Shown here in pieces: positions 11,906 through 24,400 of a stretch of DNA of 64,000 bases. The stretch comes from Certhia americana (lineage: Eukaryota; Chordata; Aves; Passeriformes; Certhiidae): positions 89,510,918-89,574,917 of the forward strand of contig CM031858.1 of NCBI GenBank assembly GCA_018697195.1, in the 5' to 3' direction. The position numbers and the translations under genes were made by a program. Position 1 is the first letter of the stretch. Each line of letters opens with the position of its first letter. The notes beneath the pieces are model-generated. The model was given only the letters and a program-made list of their open reading frames with translations, made no database searches and was not told the DNA's origin.

Positions 11906-13828
11906 AGCATAAAGATAGATTGAGTTGTTTTGCTTCCCTTCCCTTATCAATTTTCTACAATTCCTACACTCTGATTTATATATATATCATCAGCTTCTTC
12001 TTTCTTTAATCAGCAAACAATAATTTATAGCTGCTCTCATACCTCTTAGGGTAGTTTTAATTGGTGAAGGCATCTTGCTTAATTTCTTCAGGCAGAAGAT
12101 TTTCAGATTTGTACTGAAACATTGCTACACAGTTCACAGGTATCATTCAATTTTTCTGCTTAAATTATTTTCCCAGTGGATTTGGTCATGTGTTAATAAA
12201 ATTTCTGAGGTGTTTTGGTGATGCAAGAGTTTGAGGTGCAGTGGTATTAGGAGGTAGACAATGGTGGATCTACTTATTCTATGAATTTTTGTTCTCCAAC
12301 TTCATTGATAACTCCCTGGCTAGCTATTTACATTCGCAGTGTTTTTAAAATTATGAATTTCAAAAGGGAATAATGTTTATGTCTGGCATAGTGGTATGAA
12401 GTAATGTGTTTTGTTTAACACCACTGCACAACATTGATTTTTTTTAAACAAAAAGACCAAATTTTAAAATAACATCCAATAGCATTCCTGAATTTTGTGT
12501 TGCTCAGGAAGCCATCTGAATTTCCAGTCAGCGTAAGTTTAAAGCCACAGAATTTTCGTCTCAGTGGAGAATTCAAATTCAAGGAATTTTTTTTCATGTT
12601 TCTTGTTGTTTTTTGTTTTTTTTTTTTTTTTTTTTTTTAATTTTGCTTGTTTGTTTTTTGCTTGTTCATTTGTTTTGTGTTGTTTTTATCATGTTTAGTG
12701 CAGACCAGTTCCAAGGTGAGAACAGGTACCTTTTTTAAGCATCCCACATTACGGTTGAGCTCCTCTCTTTCCAGCAGTGCCAGGACAGACTCTGTTGTTG
12801 TTATTGAATAATGCTTCCATTTAATACATGAAAAACCCCTGCTGATGAGAATTATCCATATTGGTACAGTTATCTGAAAAAATATATTGGTTATTTGGAA
12901 AGGTGCTACTCTGTCTGATTCTGCATGTCCATGTGTATGAGTTAACATTATTAAGATCATGTGAAGACTGTCTTTGCAGTCTTAAATAACCATATTTTAG
13001 TTTTTTTCACAACTAGATGTAATATTTTTAGTTTGATTTGATACTAAATAAAATAAATCTAAACACATGGCTGAATTTGTGAATATAAATGGCAGATGCA
13101 AAACCATAAAAATGTGTCATAATTTTCATGTTTTTTCTGAAAACAAACCGAGGTTTGGACTGTGCAGTTGAAATCTGTGGGTGTCATTTTCCTTTTGTTG
13201 TCACAACCTATCTCTTATACAGGAATGAAAATAAATATTTTCTTCTTTTATAGCTTACAAAAGATAAATTCTTGTCTCTCTTGCTGGTGATATAGTTTTT
13301 CAAATAGCCATAGTGATTGAAGTCTTGAGTGTATGAATAGAAAATTGAAATTGTTTAGTTGAAAGAGATTCTTATGAAATTTGCAGGCATGCAGCAAGAA
13401 CAGAATATGGGGTTAAAAATATGATAACTTTTGGGTATAATAAATGCTAAAGTTAATAATGAGAAAAAGGCCCAAAACAAACTATATCAAAATTGCAAGG
13501 CTTTCACAAACAGACTTTTCTGAATCTTGAGCACATAATAGAAAGTATAATAGTTTTGTAACACTCCTGGTGTTTTTTTCCGAAAATCTGCTCTGACTAC
13601 TTACCTATAATAAATCTGCCAGATTGCTTCTGTCACATTTAAAATTTATGTTACATGATCTTTTACAAGATCACTTTGTTCCTACTGATTTTTTCCCATA
13701 TGCATTAGAACAATGCTATTTTCAAATAAAAAGACAAAGATTTTAATTAATATTATCAGTCTAAGGGTGAAGGACTCTTTATTTTTCTTTTAAAACAAAC
13801 TCTTTATTTATATTTTTAAATTTTAAAT
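11906..13828. other. Non-coding stretch
   Basis: AT-rich sequence with a T homopolymer (12616-12638) followed by T/G-rich simple sequence to about 12690. No gene or further transposon recognised. Confidence 0.6.
12616..12638. repeat. Poly(T) run, 23 bases
   Basis: Uninterrupted T run in a wider T/G-rich tract. Possibly the reverse of an old poly(A) tail, but no retrocopy was identified beside it. Confidence 0.9.
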
Positions 13829-13885
13829 TAGACTCAATGATCTTAAAGGGTTTTTTTCCAAATGAAATGATCCTATGTTTCGATG
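13829..13885 (+). mobile_element. CR1 LINE, short 3' tail
   Basis: The order GACTCAATGATCTTAAAGG, TTTTTTCCAAATGAAATGAT, CCTATG matches the familiar end of CR1 ('gactcgatgatcttaaaggtcttttccaacc...'). Only the last ~57 bases are recognisable. Plus orientation. Confidence 0.65.
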
Positions 13886-16800
13886 AAATACTTCCAGTGT
13901 CTTCTAGATAGTGATTTTCTCTCCCATTTGTGAAGATAAGGTATCTTTATAGCTTTACTTTTAGTTTGGCTTTGTATGAATTTTGTGGCAATGGATTCTC
14001 AATTTTTTAAGTATATCTGTAAGCTGAGATAATTTACAATTTAGTGAAAGAGTGATGTTAGGTAAAAGGTTTATACTTTAGATGAGTTTTATCTGAGTTC
14101 AGCTGTTTCAAAATTAAAACAGCAGTATATTTGCTACAAAAGTGACTTTAATTTTAAGTACTGATGTTCTGGGCTTCTCCCCAGCACCATAGTTTTCAGT
14201 GCTTTGGTAGAGAAGCTGTAAAATGCATAGAACTGTTGCATTAGGATCCATGGATGCGTGTTGGTGGAGTGTCTTTTCTCTTTCAAAAAGGGTTTGTGTC
14301 TACACTGAGTGTGCCTGAGGTGAAAATAGAACTCAGGGAATAAAGTGAGACCTAGAAACTGCCTTGGAACTTTCAGTATTTACCTGATCTGAATTAGTTA
14401 TGTAGCTTGTACTGTGTCATGATTGTTCATTAGTTGATAATACCATGAGAATATTATTTAGTACCAGTTTAGCAATAAATTTATTCAAATCCTTAATTCC
14501 TGAGATGACTGTTTATGTTATCGTCTTAGTTTTTGTTCAGAAATTTGAGAATGTTTTCAGTATTCCTAGTGCTGTGAAGAAGTTTAGAACAGTCCTAGTG
14601 CACCAAACCAAAAGGTCAAATTAAAAGACAAATTAAAATCATTTTCTGGTTTTTCTCCATCCTTTTGGTTCTTGGTATATTTTTTTGTTTGTTTCTTTGG
14701 TTGGGTTTTTTAGCATTCTGATGATGATTTTTGGGGCCCCAGCAATGATTTCTTGTTTAGTGTTTGATGTTAGCCCCACTAACACTCGGACACCCAGCAA
14801 ATGTTTAGCTGCTATGAGTACTAAGCACAACTCCTGCATATCACCCCCACCCTCCCAAATGTACTGAAACATAACATCTAACAACTGGGTTTTTTTGCTA
14901 ATTACTCATCTGTGTTCTTAACATAAAATTCCAAATTAGATCCATAATGTTGCACCTATGACTTAACAAAAATGTTGATAAACTATGAATGAGCTTTGAG
15001 CCACATAATGCTTCTTTACCTGCCTTTCTTGTATTGCCTTTATTATATTTATGTATTGCTGCCTTTATTGCTAGTTCTTTAGAAGTCTTGGTGACACAGA
15101 GAGATGCAATGAAACAGAGAACTCTTTAGAGCTGTATCAAAAAGCAAAGGTGAGCCAGAACATATTTTTCTAGCTTGATTTTATTTTTTTGTGTTTGACT
15201 TTTGTGCTAAACATTGAGAACCAAGGTTAAAGGTACAAGAGAAAGAAAGGGTTGTTAATTTGAATTGTTACTGGGTGGTAATAAGCCTTTGGAATATGAC
15301 TATTTTGAATATAACTGTTTAGAATAACAAACAGTATTGCTTTTTGATCTTTAATTACAAGATTAATTGCCCGAGTTTCTGACAGCTCTGATAGCTCTGC
15401 TCTTTTTAGAGGTAGCTCCTGCAATAGGGCTTATCTTTAGCATCCCAACCTAAAGGTTTTCACATGCAGTGGCATAAGTGAAAGGGAAGATGATCTAGGT
15501 TAGATATTTGAATGTCCCTGAAGTGTGAATGCAAACTTAGGCATGATTACAGGTCTCTTGTGGTGTCAGTGTTTTCTTTTGCTATTGGTGTCATGAGCTT
15601 CTTTGCAAGGGGAGTCCACACAGACGATAGCAGAAATGATAGCTGGAGTAAAGGACAGTGGTGATGTAAGAAAAATTGATTTTAAACCTTCTGAGACATG
15701 CTGCAAGACCAAAGGATAAAGCTTGACTTAATAAAAACTAACTTAAATTCTCAGTACTGTAATTTCAAGGAGTTTGAATACTGTGCCTATATGTGCTTTA
15801 CCATCTATGGTTGGGTCAGTGGGAGAGATCCCTTGAAACCTTGGTGTGGCAGAGAGGGTCTGACATGAGGAAAGGGGGCTTAATCAAGCCAAGAGAGAAG
15901 TCTGTCTGAGACATCTTTGAAGGAAAAACTGCATGCCAGGATAAAAAAGCTGTCTTTTTTACTGTTTTTTGGGTTTTTTTCTTTTTTTTTTTTTTTCATT
16001 TTGCAAGCAGAGAGACTCTATCTCTCAAGTCATTGCTAATTACCATCTTACACACATAAGTAGTCTGAATACTTTTTTAGATTAGCCAGGACTGAAAGTG
16101 GACCCATCTAATGAAGGCTTGGTAGCTACACCTTTAACTGAGTTTGGTGAGTCTCTGCTCTTACCCCCATGGCATTGATTATGATGCATCTCTCCCTAAG
16201 GCTGTTTACAATGCCCAACACACAGGACTGTGTCTTTTCTGGATCCTCTGCCAGGGACTTTTACGTTGATTGCAGGCTGCAGTTTTCTAAAAGCTAGCAA
16301 AACTCAGTATCACATTGAAGCAAAGCAATTCTTAGAAAGTCTGATTATAGTGAAGAATTGAGACTGAATGTTTACATTAAAAAATACATTTCTCAATCTT
16401 GTGATTTTTGCTTCTCTCCTTTTTGTCTTCTGAAAATACTATGAAAATACTTCATTTTCCATAGTTCTGTGTATACTTTATATTCCACAGTTTTCCATAT
16501 CTTTCTTGTTTCAAAAGGGGTGGTGAGGGAAATGAAAAATGTTGCCTGTTTATGTCATGTATTGAACCATGATGGTTTGTATTATTCCTGAAACTGTGAT
16601 AGAAATGCAACATGGAGTGAGTGTGACATAAAAGAGGACACCCATTATATTAATTAAATCTGTATTAGTAAATATGCTAACACAGGCTTAGATACTTTTT
16701 GAGAGAAGATCACAAATACTGTATGATTCATTTTCCATTTCTTTTGTGATTCAGAGATGCAATCTGAAAGTGGGCTGTTGAGACCATGCTATCTCTGGAA

Positions 16801-16999
16801 TAAAGCACTTAGAGTGGGGCATTCTATACCTAAATGAATTTAGAAACAATAATGCATTTTATATTCAACAGAGGTAAGGGTTCTTGAATGACTGGGCTAA
16901 GTACAAAAAACCAGAGATGTAATCAACTCTACTTTATGGACTCATAAGTAAATGAAAAATAAAACCCCCATTATTCATAAAAAAAAATTATATAGAGGT
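13886..16999. other. Non-coding stretch
   Basis: No gene, RNA or mobile element recognised. Short T runs near 15960-15997 are simple sequence. Confidence 0.6.
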
Positions 17000-17360
17000 T
17001 GCTGGATGATTTAAGGCGAGATTAACAAATCACTACAATGCAATTTATGGCTTTAGATAATGGGAGGTCAAACATGTATTACCAGCTGACTTAAATTTGA
17101 TTTGACTGAAAGATAAAACTCCGCTACATGAACTATATTAACTGAAAGCCTCTGCTTTACATTTCTCACTGATGGCACCCTGGGGAGGCAACTTTCTTGG
17201 CATTTCACATCCAATTTAAGCACATCATTGATGAAAAGATGGCTAAATTGGTGCGTCGTTTTGTAATAAAATATCTCACAAATTGTTTATCTGATCAATG
17301 GAGAATGCAGTCTCAAGCTGTTCAGGGCTAATGTGCTCATTGCACTAAAATAGTAAGTTA
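17000..17360. promoter_or_regulatory. Candidate conserved non-coding element
   Basis: The texture changes from T/A runs to balanced, non-repetitive sequence with homeodomain-type words: CAATTTATGG near 17041, GTAATAAAA at 17263-17271 (the posterior-HOX/CDX type core), and TTATCTGATCAATGG near 17286. It also has a CpG pair (GTGCGTCG, about 17250) unusual in this CpG-poor background. This is the look of vertebrate developmental enhancers. No open frame. The call is based on composition and motifs only, since conservation could not be tested. Confidence 0.4.
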
Positions 17361-17934
17361 TTGACTGTCAGAGGGATCTGGGAATTTCTAAACTCAGTTC
17401 AGATTTCCTGAATGTGAGCAACATATTGCATCAGAATAGTAGGTTGTAAGAGATTAACTCGGCTAGCTGAATTCTCACTGAAACCAAATAGATATGAGCA
17501 GAGGGCACTAAGCACTTAGTGGAAAATTCAGCTTCTCATATGATCAGGCTGCAGAGGGCAGAAAGAGGTCTTATTCTTACCTTACTTACGCATATTTTAC
17601 ATCACTGCAATTCCATTGACTTGATTTGACAGTCCTGCAGCATAAGAGGACATATGTCACGTGTGTGTTATATATGAAATGCTATTTTCAGAGCTGTAAT
17701 GAGATATTTTGGTTATCCTATCCTATCCTCGGGTAGGATGGGACCACTCCTTTCAGATGGGAAGTCTTGGGTTTATAAAAAATATTTTTGTGTGTCTCTG
17801 TTGCTGTCTGTTTACTGCTGACCTGAGAATGCAAACAGAGTTTTTTCTCCCAGACAGAGAGTTTGAAGAATTGGCCATGCGTGACTCTTTTCTTATGTTT
17901 TCTTCATAATTTATTATTTCTTATCATTACATTC
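17361..17934. other. Non-coding stretch
   Basis: No gene recognised. Two CTCF-like words with two mismatches each lie at about 17496 and 17549. A CCTATCC/GGTAGGAT inverted motif occurs near 17719. Confidence 0.55.
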
Positions 17935-18420
17935 TGTTCCTGACCTGCAGAGCTCTTCCCTGTCAGTCCAAGGCACAGAACCCCAAATCCCCCAAATACC
18001 AAATTCCAAAATTTAATGCTAAATGCCAAATGCTAAATGCTTCCACCCTCAGGGGAGTGCATATTTACGTGGATATTTATACTACAATCCACGTAATCAG
18101 TATTTATAATACTTCCCCAATAACTATTATCCTTGTTAGAAGGTTAAACTCTATTCTAAGCCAACTATAATGTGCCACCTCACTGCAGAACATGGAGGTA
18201 AGGAAGAAGAAGGAAGAAACCAAAAAGCCATGTGCTTCCTCCATCTTGCCTTCACCTGTCTGCTATCCTAAAACCCCCATATATCTAAAATTCTCACCCT
18301 GTGATAAAACTACACACTATTCTACTATCTAATACACACTCTTGAAACTCTGCTTCATTCCAGAGCCTAAAAGCCCTTTTTCCATGAATAAAGGTTAAAA
18401 ACACTGTTTGTCAGAGATCT
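17935..18420 (-). mobile_element. Probable LTR-retrotransposon LTR segment
   Basis: Read on the minus strand the segment ends ...GGAACA at 17935, which would be the CA end of an LTR. It carries a TATAAATA word (reverse of 18074-18081) and, downstream of it, ATTAAA (reverse of 18012-18017). A purine/pyrimidine-rich TTCTTCC stretch lies further upstream. The text resembles LTR sequence I associate with songbird endogenous retroviruses. The other boundary and a target duplication could not be fixed, so length and class are open. Repeated CCAAAT/AAATGC words near 17993-18040 and a 9-bp perfect inverted repeat (18066-18095) lie inside. Confidence 0.42.
18066..18095. repeat. Perfect 9-bp inverted repeat around the LTR TATA region
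   Basis: TACGTGGAT (18066-18074) and ATCCACGTA (18087-18095) are exact reverse complements separated by 12 bases containing the putative TATA word. The arms include ACGTGG/CCACGT, a G-box/bHLH-type half site, so the pair could bind a factor or form a small hairpin. Confidence 0.7.
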
Positions 18421-18483
18421 TAATATCTCTTAAACATGTAAATAAATATTTCTCATAATTCCAGACTCCAACAGGGAAGCATT

Positions 18484-18512
18484 GGGGGTGGGGGTGGGAG
18501 GGGTGTGGGGGG
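18484..18512 (+). other. G-quadruplex-forming G tract
   Basis: Five runs of three to six G (18484-18488, 18490-18494, 18496-18498, 18500-18503, 18507-18512) are separated by one- to three-base loops. This satisfies the usual G3+N1-7 quadruplex rule with very short loops. It is isolated in AT-rich DNA. Confidence 0.8.
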
Positions 18513-21337
18513 TGTGCACTTCCTCCGAGCCAGAATCACATAGAGAGTCCCTGGGAAAATGCCTTCTCTTCAGACATGTGCTGAGTGAGCCCTGAGGGGA
18601 GCTGGTTGGATGTGGTACCATCCTGTGAAGGAACAAGGTAGGGAGATAGGGTAGATATTTCTTTTCTTCTTTTTAGTTTGGCAGCTATTTTTGCTGGAGC
18701 TGATGCCACTTTGCATCCTAAGGATAGGGAACCAGTATCCTGACTGTCCCCAGCTGGACTCAGTCCTGACTTCGCAGGAATGCAGATTTTTGTATATTAT
18801 TTATGCACCCTTCTCCCTAGCTTTCCATTTGTCATACCTTGCTGTTTCTTTTTTCACTGTCATTTTCCCATAAAAGGAAAGGGACAGAAATGATTAAGAA
18901 TGGTTTAGTCAAGAAGCAAACCCCCAGGAGCTTTGTGTTTAGTGAGCAAGGCTCCTGTCTCTACAAGACTGGCCTCAGTCACTGTAGGTATGGAAGAGAA
19001 TGAATTGTGTGATATAAGTTCATTATTTATTTATTTCCTAGAAATGTTCAGTCCACCAAAGAAATGACACACAGACAGAAAGAAACACAAAACCAGATTG
19101 GTAGGTGGATGTTTTTAGTGGAAGGAAAGTGCTCTTTTCCCAAGGTTGAGGGAGGAAAATGATTCTTTCTTTGCAGCCCATGTACTTAGGACCTTGCGAA
19201 TTTTGGCATACATATTCCTTCTGTATAGGAATTGGTGAAAGAGTGGAAAAGAGGTGTAAAGTGCTTGTAATAGGAAATCACCTTCACTTGTGGGATGTAG
19301 GATATTCCAAGGTGAGTGCTCCCTGGTCCCTTGTTGAAGCTGGTCTGCTGTGCACAATAGATTTCAGCATTGTTATGCCTACAGGTGAGTGCAGAACTGC
19401 AGGCTGCTGACTTGTGTGTTCATCTGAGAGAGAGAAAGGAATCTTTCCCCCATTAGCTACTATAATTAAGAAATAAGAATTATTTTGATTACTTCATTCG
19501 ACCAAAATTACTAGGTTCTATTCCACGTTGTAATTTAATTTTTTTGACTGAGACTGGTTTTGTTAAGGGAACACAAATAATGCTTCCATGAGGAGGGAGG
19601 GCAGTCTCCTGCTCAAAGCAGCTATAGGTGACATAGAAAATTAAATTTGGTCCCCACTAGCGATCTGCAGTGTTATAGAGGCCAGATGGCCCAACTGGAT
19701 TTTGGAAGTTAAATAGTCCTAAGCCTGCTCAGTCCTTGAATAAGAATTCTAGGAAATCACAGAAAGCAGAGGAACAAACTAAAGAGTATTGCTTTGTCAC
19801 TTACGTCAAAGACACTGAACAAGTAGATAGATATAATTTTCACACCCTATTATGGCTTGTGGAAAGTTGGTGAGGAGAGAGTTGTTGCCTAAGAACTGAC
19901 AGTAATTCTAAGCCTGTTTGCCAAATAGTTTTTTGTGGGGAGAATTTGTCACTAATCTCCTCCTCTTCCCTATCCCCTCCCCACCCTCCATGAAGGTGTT
20001 TATACTTAGGAAATATGAGTTTTCAGAACTCCTAAGAGCTTCTATCTGTGCCCAAACACTGATGGTTTCTTTGACATCACAGTTGTCAAGGCTAGTATGC
20101 AAACAAGAAATGAAATGTTTTTGAGGAACTTGCTATAGAGAAATATCTGACTTTAAAAAATATGTGTTAAATGAATGCCTTTTTCTCAAAACAAGAAACA
20201 ATACTAGTTTGGATGTATCTCTTTCTTGATCTCAAAGACTGTTAGTATAATGACTCTATTGGCATTTACTGTCAGCAGAGAAATGGTGTTGATGAAAAAA
20301 ATGCAATGGGCAGAATAGAATAAGGACAATGAAGGAAAATACTCTTGGTGAACAAGTGCTTTGCTAGTTCTGCAGTGTTTTCATCATCCTTGAGGTAATA
20401 ATCCCCTACTCTTACCAAAAAAAAAGCAGCATAGACTTGTAGATAATAGCAAAAGCAGAAACCTGAGTTTACCAGTTTTTATTTAAAAATATGTTCTTTG
20501 TGTGCTGGTGTGTTCCTGACATTTGCTCATTTTGGTTTTGTGCAAATGAGGATAAAGCTCTTTATGTGCTCCACAAAATTATTCTAGTCTCGTATTAGTC
20601 TTGTGATATGAGTTGCTCATGTGAAGTCACTCAGAAGAACTCTTGAGGATTCATTACCAAGAATTACAGGCTTTATTTAAAATATTATTTTTACATGTAC
20701 AACCAAGAATACCGATTTTCTACCTAAGTGATAATAAATGATTAATTAATATTACAGCTACATTAAAATCAGTGTGTTAATCATATCCTCCTAATCAGGG
20801 GAAGGAACATATCCTTAAGAATTAAAATACTGTTATGTTTAACTAGATTATAGAAATCACATTTTTAAAAATACCTGGATACAGATCCAGATCATTCAGC
20901 AACCAGGTAGTTTTTGGTCTGACAGATGACATATTCAGAGTCTTTTCCTCACCCAATGATTAAAGCAAAGCTGAAAGCACAAACTTGGGTATCAGGGGGA
21001 CTGATCATTGCAACACTCTTATTATTACAAGACATTGTAGTTTCCAAATGCCCCACCAGAATTCCAGGTCTTTTTTGTAAAAATGCATTTAGGATCATGA
21101 ATCTCTCAAATTATCACATCAAATCTAACCCTTATTTGAGTCCTTTCTTGTCCTAGTTAGGATGCTTTTCCTATCCTTTCCTATTAGCAGAGTAATTACC
21201 AGGCAGGTGTGGAGGTAGCAGGTGGGACAAAAGTGACTCTCGAACTACAACTCTGCCCTTCCCAAATACATCTAAATACTTTTTCTAGTTATGAGGCAGA
21301 ATAAATGATAACACAAATATTCAATCTCATCACCAAA
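18513..21337. other. Non-coding stretch
   Basis: No gene recognised. Two strong splice-donor-like words (AAG|GTGAGT near 19311, ACAG|GTGAGT near 19384) occur without a matching exon that I can support. T-, C- and A-rich patches are ordinary. Confidence 0.55.
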
Positions 21338-21745
21338 GGAAGCCATGAAAATGCAAACATCTGGAAAAAACACCATGTGAGAAAAACTGAAGGAGAGAGG
21401 TATTTTCACTCTGGAAAAGAAAAGTCTCAAAGGGACCTCCTTACCATCTTCCTGTACTTAAAGTGTGGCTGCAAAGAGGATGGATGTTTTCTCTTCATAA
21501 GGAGTAATGTGGAGGAGACAAAGGGAAACAGGTTCCAGGATGGGTTTCATCTTGACATGAGAAAGAAAGTTTCCAGAGTGAGAGCAATCACTCACTTAAA
21601 CAACTTCCTTAAGGGTGTGATACCCATCACTGCAGGTTTTCAAGACATGACTGGGAAGGTTATTAGCAAATCTTATCTAGGTTCCCTTTTCCATAAGATG
21701 TTGAGATGATCTTTCAAAGGTCTTCCAAGCTGGGCTATCATGTGA
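21338..21745 (+). mobile_element. CR1 LINE fragment with decayed ORF2 C-terminus
   Basis: The DNA follows the CR1 3' region in order: GAAGCCATGAAAATG, CTGGAAAAGAAAAGTCTCAAAGG, then the ORF2 C-terminal end, a TTTCAAGACATGACTGG block, and GATGATCTTTCAAAGGTCTT at the 3' end. Translated in frame it still shows KCGCKEDG and FHLDMRKK, remnants of the conserved 'GGCQEDGARLF ... FHLNMRK' segment of CR1 ORF2. It is missing several consensus residues and is clearly old. Plus orientation, truncated at the 5' end. The 134-codon open frame here is this relic, not a host gene. Confidence 0.82.
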
Positions 21746-24364
21746 TTTTTATCTCAGTCAGTCAGAGATTTTTGTTATGTTTGCTTTTAAAGACTTATTA
21801 AGAGACATCTGGTACACTACACACCATCACAGTTTGACGCCTTCCTAAGCCCATTCAATAAACATGCCTTTTCAGTAAATTTCCTTAGAGCTATCAACAC
21901 ACATCCCAGTTTGGTCTCTCTTTGGCTCAGCTCATGTGTGCTACATTCGTCTCCTGTGTGCTACATTAATGAACCCTTCCACCCACATTTACTAGAAGGA
22001 AAACTGGTTTTGGATACAGCTTTTCTCTAGAATTTATTTCTAATAAGATGAGAAAGAATGTGTGTATTGTAGATACCAGTTTTGTGATAAGCTTTTGGAT
22101 CTAATCTTTAATTATAGGTTACCATGACTACATTGTTTGATTCTTTTTTTTCCCTGGCAAATATCTTTTCTGAGTTGTGGACGTATGTAATTTGTGAAAT
22201 GCTTTGTATCTTAGTGCATGTAGATTAGATTGAGTATGAGTTCGTAAAAGAGAAAAACAGCTCTTTCAAAATCTCAGCATATATGCTGTTCTCATGAAAG
22301 TTAGTGGAAATATTTGGCCTTGCATTGAAATAGCACTAACTGGCACTGAACATCAATTTGTTTGTTTATGGACGATCAAGTTGTATTGAAAATATGTAAA
22401 TAAAAAAATAACTGAATGAGTAGATAAGACTAGGCTGAACAGACTTCAGATTGAGATAACTGTAGGCCTGCATGATATGTTAAACTATTACAGGTGCAGT
22501 GTTATCTCATTACAACACATATTTTACTAAAGAATAGCATGCTCTGAGGCCTGTATTTATATTGCAATACATTCCTGCCTCAGGCCTGTTTTGAGGTGTA
22601 GGGTGAAAGGACAAGTGGCTTTGAAACTTGAAAAGTAGATGCCTTTTACTGTAGCTCCATATGCAATACACAACTGTATTCAGTGGTTTATTGACTGTGT
22701 TGTGAGCAGTGAGGCTGGAGAATATGTGTTCTAATGAGTGGCTTTCCCTGCTGTTCAAATATTTTCAGAAAGCAAGCAGAAGAAAGAAATTCCAATTGTA
22801 TTTGAGGACTCAAAAGTTCTCAAAAAGTTCTAAAGTTTTTGCTGCAGTAGGAGTATTATGGGATATCCAGTTAGAACAGTGGCTTAAATGTTGCTACATT
22901 TCTTCTAGTGACGAGAGAGCTTAGCAAATACAACTCTGCAACTATTTCATCTCCACTAAGGATAAATATGTGGCAAAGGAAAAACCTCTCCTACGAATTA
23001 CCCATTTACCACAGTAGTCTGATTGTTCTTTGCTTCTAGTGTAGCATAAATCTGGAGTGGCACAGTGAAATTATTGGAGCAAATGCTGTGACAGAGCATC
23101 AGAACTGAATCATGAAACTCTCTCCATTGAAATCAAGAATTAGAGACTGATCTTGGTGCTGGAGGGATTTCAGCTGCAGATACATTACTAGAAATTATAG
23201 TGGGCTGCAGTGATAAATAGACGTAACTTTCAAAGTCAGTGATCAAGGATTCAAGGCAAAAGACCTTCTGTGCTCCATCAAGCAGAAAAAGAGATTGGAG
23301 TAATTTCCAAAATTTACATGGGATAAAGTATGAGAATAATCATAATGATAATAAAAAAAAAGGAGTGACTAATAATGGTTCAGAGCAGTGAAATCTGCTA
23401 GAAAGGAAATGGAGAACCAAAGACTATTTGTTAAGATTTCTATGCTTGTACTACACTTACATAGAATGTCCCAAAAGATGTTGCAAGAAGAAATTTGGTG
23501 TTCTAAGGAACTTTAGACCAACAAAAGAAGGCCTGGCTGAGGGCCTGACAAATATATTACCGAGGGCAGATGCATGGGAGAAATCATAATACTAATTTTG
23601 CAATTGCTGTACTGGGCTTCCCATAGGTCAGCTGTGTGTAGTTCTTGGCTGGTCTAACAACAAAGTGATTACAGCAGTATGCTAAAAAAGGGATGGTCTA
23701 CCAGAATATATATTTCTGTTAAGTAATAATTTGCTAGGGGAAATTCTGCTTTGCATTTCCAGTAGCTGTTTTGCTCTTACATCTAAGGATGGTATTTTAT
23801 CTCCATTGTCTTTAAGGATGGTAATTTAATTTTTGAGCCAGATCAATATTGCCCTTGATCTCTGTTTCAGTCTCGTTGTGATCTGACTTTATATTTCTTT
23901 TATGTGGCTGAGAAGTTTTTTGCTATTTTTCCTCATTATTGTTGCAGGATCTTGCTCATTTTGCAATAATTTTATTTCTGGGGAAACTCCTTTTGGCCTT
24001 TGAGACACATTTACCAATCCTCTTCCCTTTCCTTAAAGTCTTTCTGTACTGGACGAATAAGGAACACCAAAGAACAATGAAAACATCAAGACTGAGGTTC
24101 AGAAGGATCCCCCAGAAAGATCCTGTGAGGGATGTGAATGTCAGAGAACAGCATGACAAGCCATAAAAATCACAGATAAGTTTCTTTTGATATTCTTTCA
24201 CTATTAGAAATTAGCTGTCATGGAGAGAAGAGAAAATCAACAGAGGGTGACTGGAAATATTATTTATTTGAACTGGGGGAAAAGGGAATATGTCACACTT
24301 ACTTCCCCTTTCAGTCTTTTTCAAAGCAAAATTCCAGTCAAGGTATATTTAGTTCAAATTCTGA
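21746..24364. other. Non-coding stretch
   Basis: No gene recognised. A TGTGTGCTACATT word is repeated at about 21945-21970. The rest is plain AT-rich sequence. Confidence 0.6.
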
Positions 24365-24400
24365 AATTTAAGCTTATCACAGAATTTAAGCTTGTCACAG
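24365..24400. repeat. 18-bp tandem duplication at the CR1 terminus
   Basis: AATTTAAGCTTATCACAG (24365-24382) is followed at once by AATTTAAGCTTGTCACAG (24383-24400), one base different. It sits on the 3' end of the minus-strand CR1, where reversed terminal repeats (CACAGAA) occur. It may come from slippage in that terminal repeat. Confidence 0.85.

Noticed and set aside
14639..14884. 81-codon minus-strand frame
   Set aside because: A superficial protein-like look, but no family recognised, overlapping open frame on the other strand, and no exon context.
17496..17562. Two AGAGGGCA words resembling CTCF cores
   Set aside because: Each has two mismatches at the conserved CCA start. Kept only as a note.
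19301..19395. Two strong splice-donor words (GTGAGT) close together
   Set aside because: No acceptor-bounded conserved exon upstream could be defined, and GTGAGT is common by chance.
21305..21709. 134-codon plus-strand frame
   Set aside because: It is the decayed ORF2 C-terminus and 3' region of a CR1 LINE, not a host gene.
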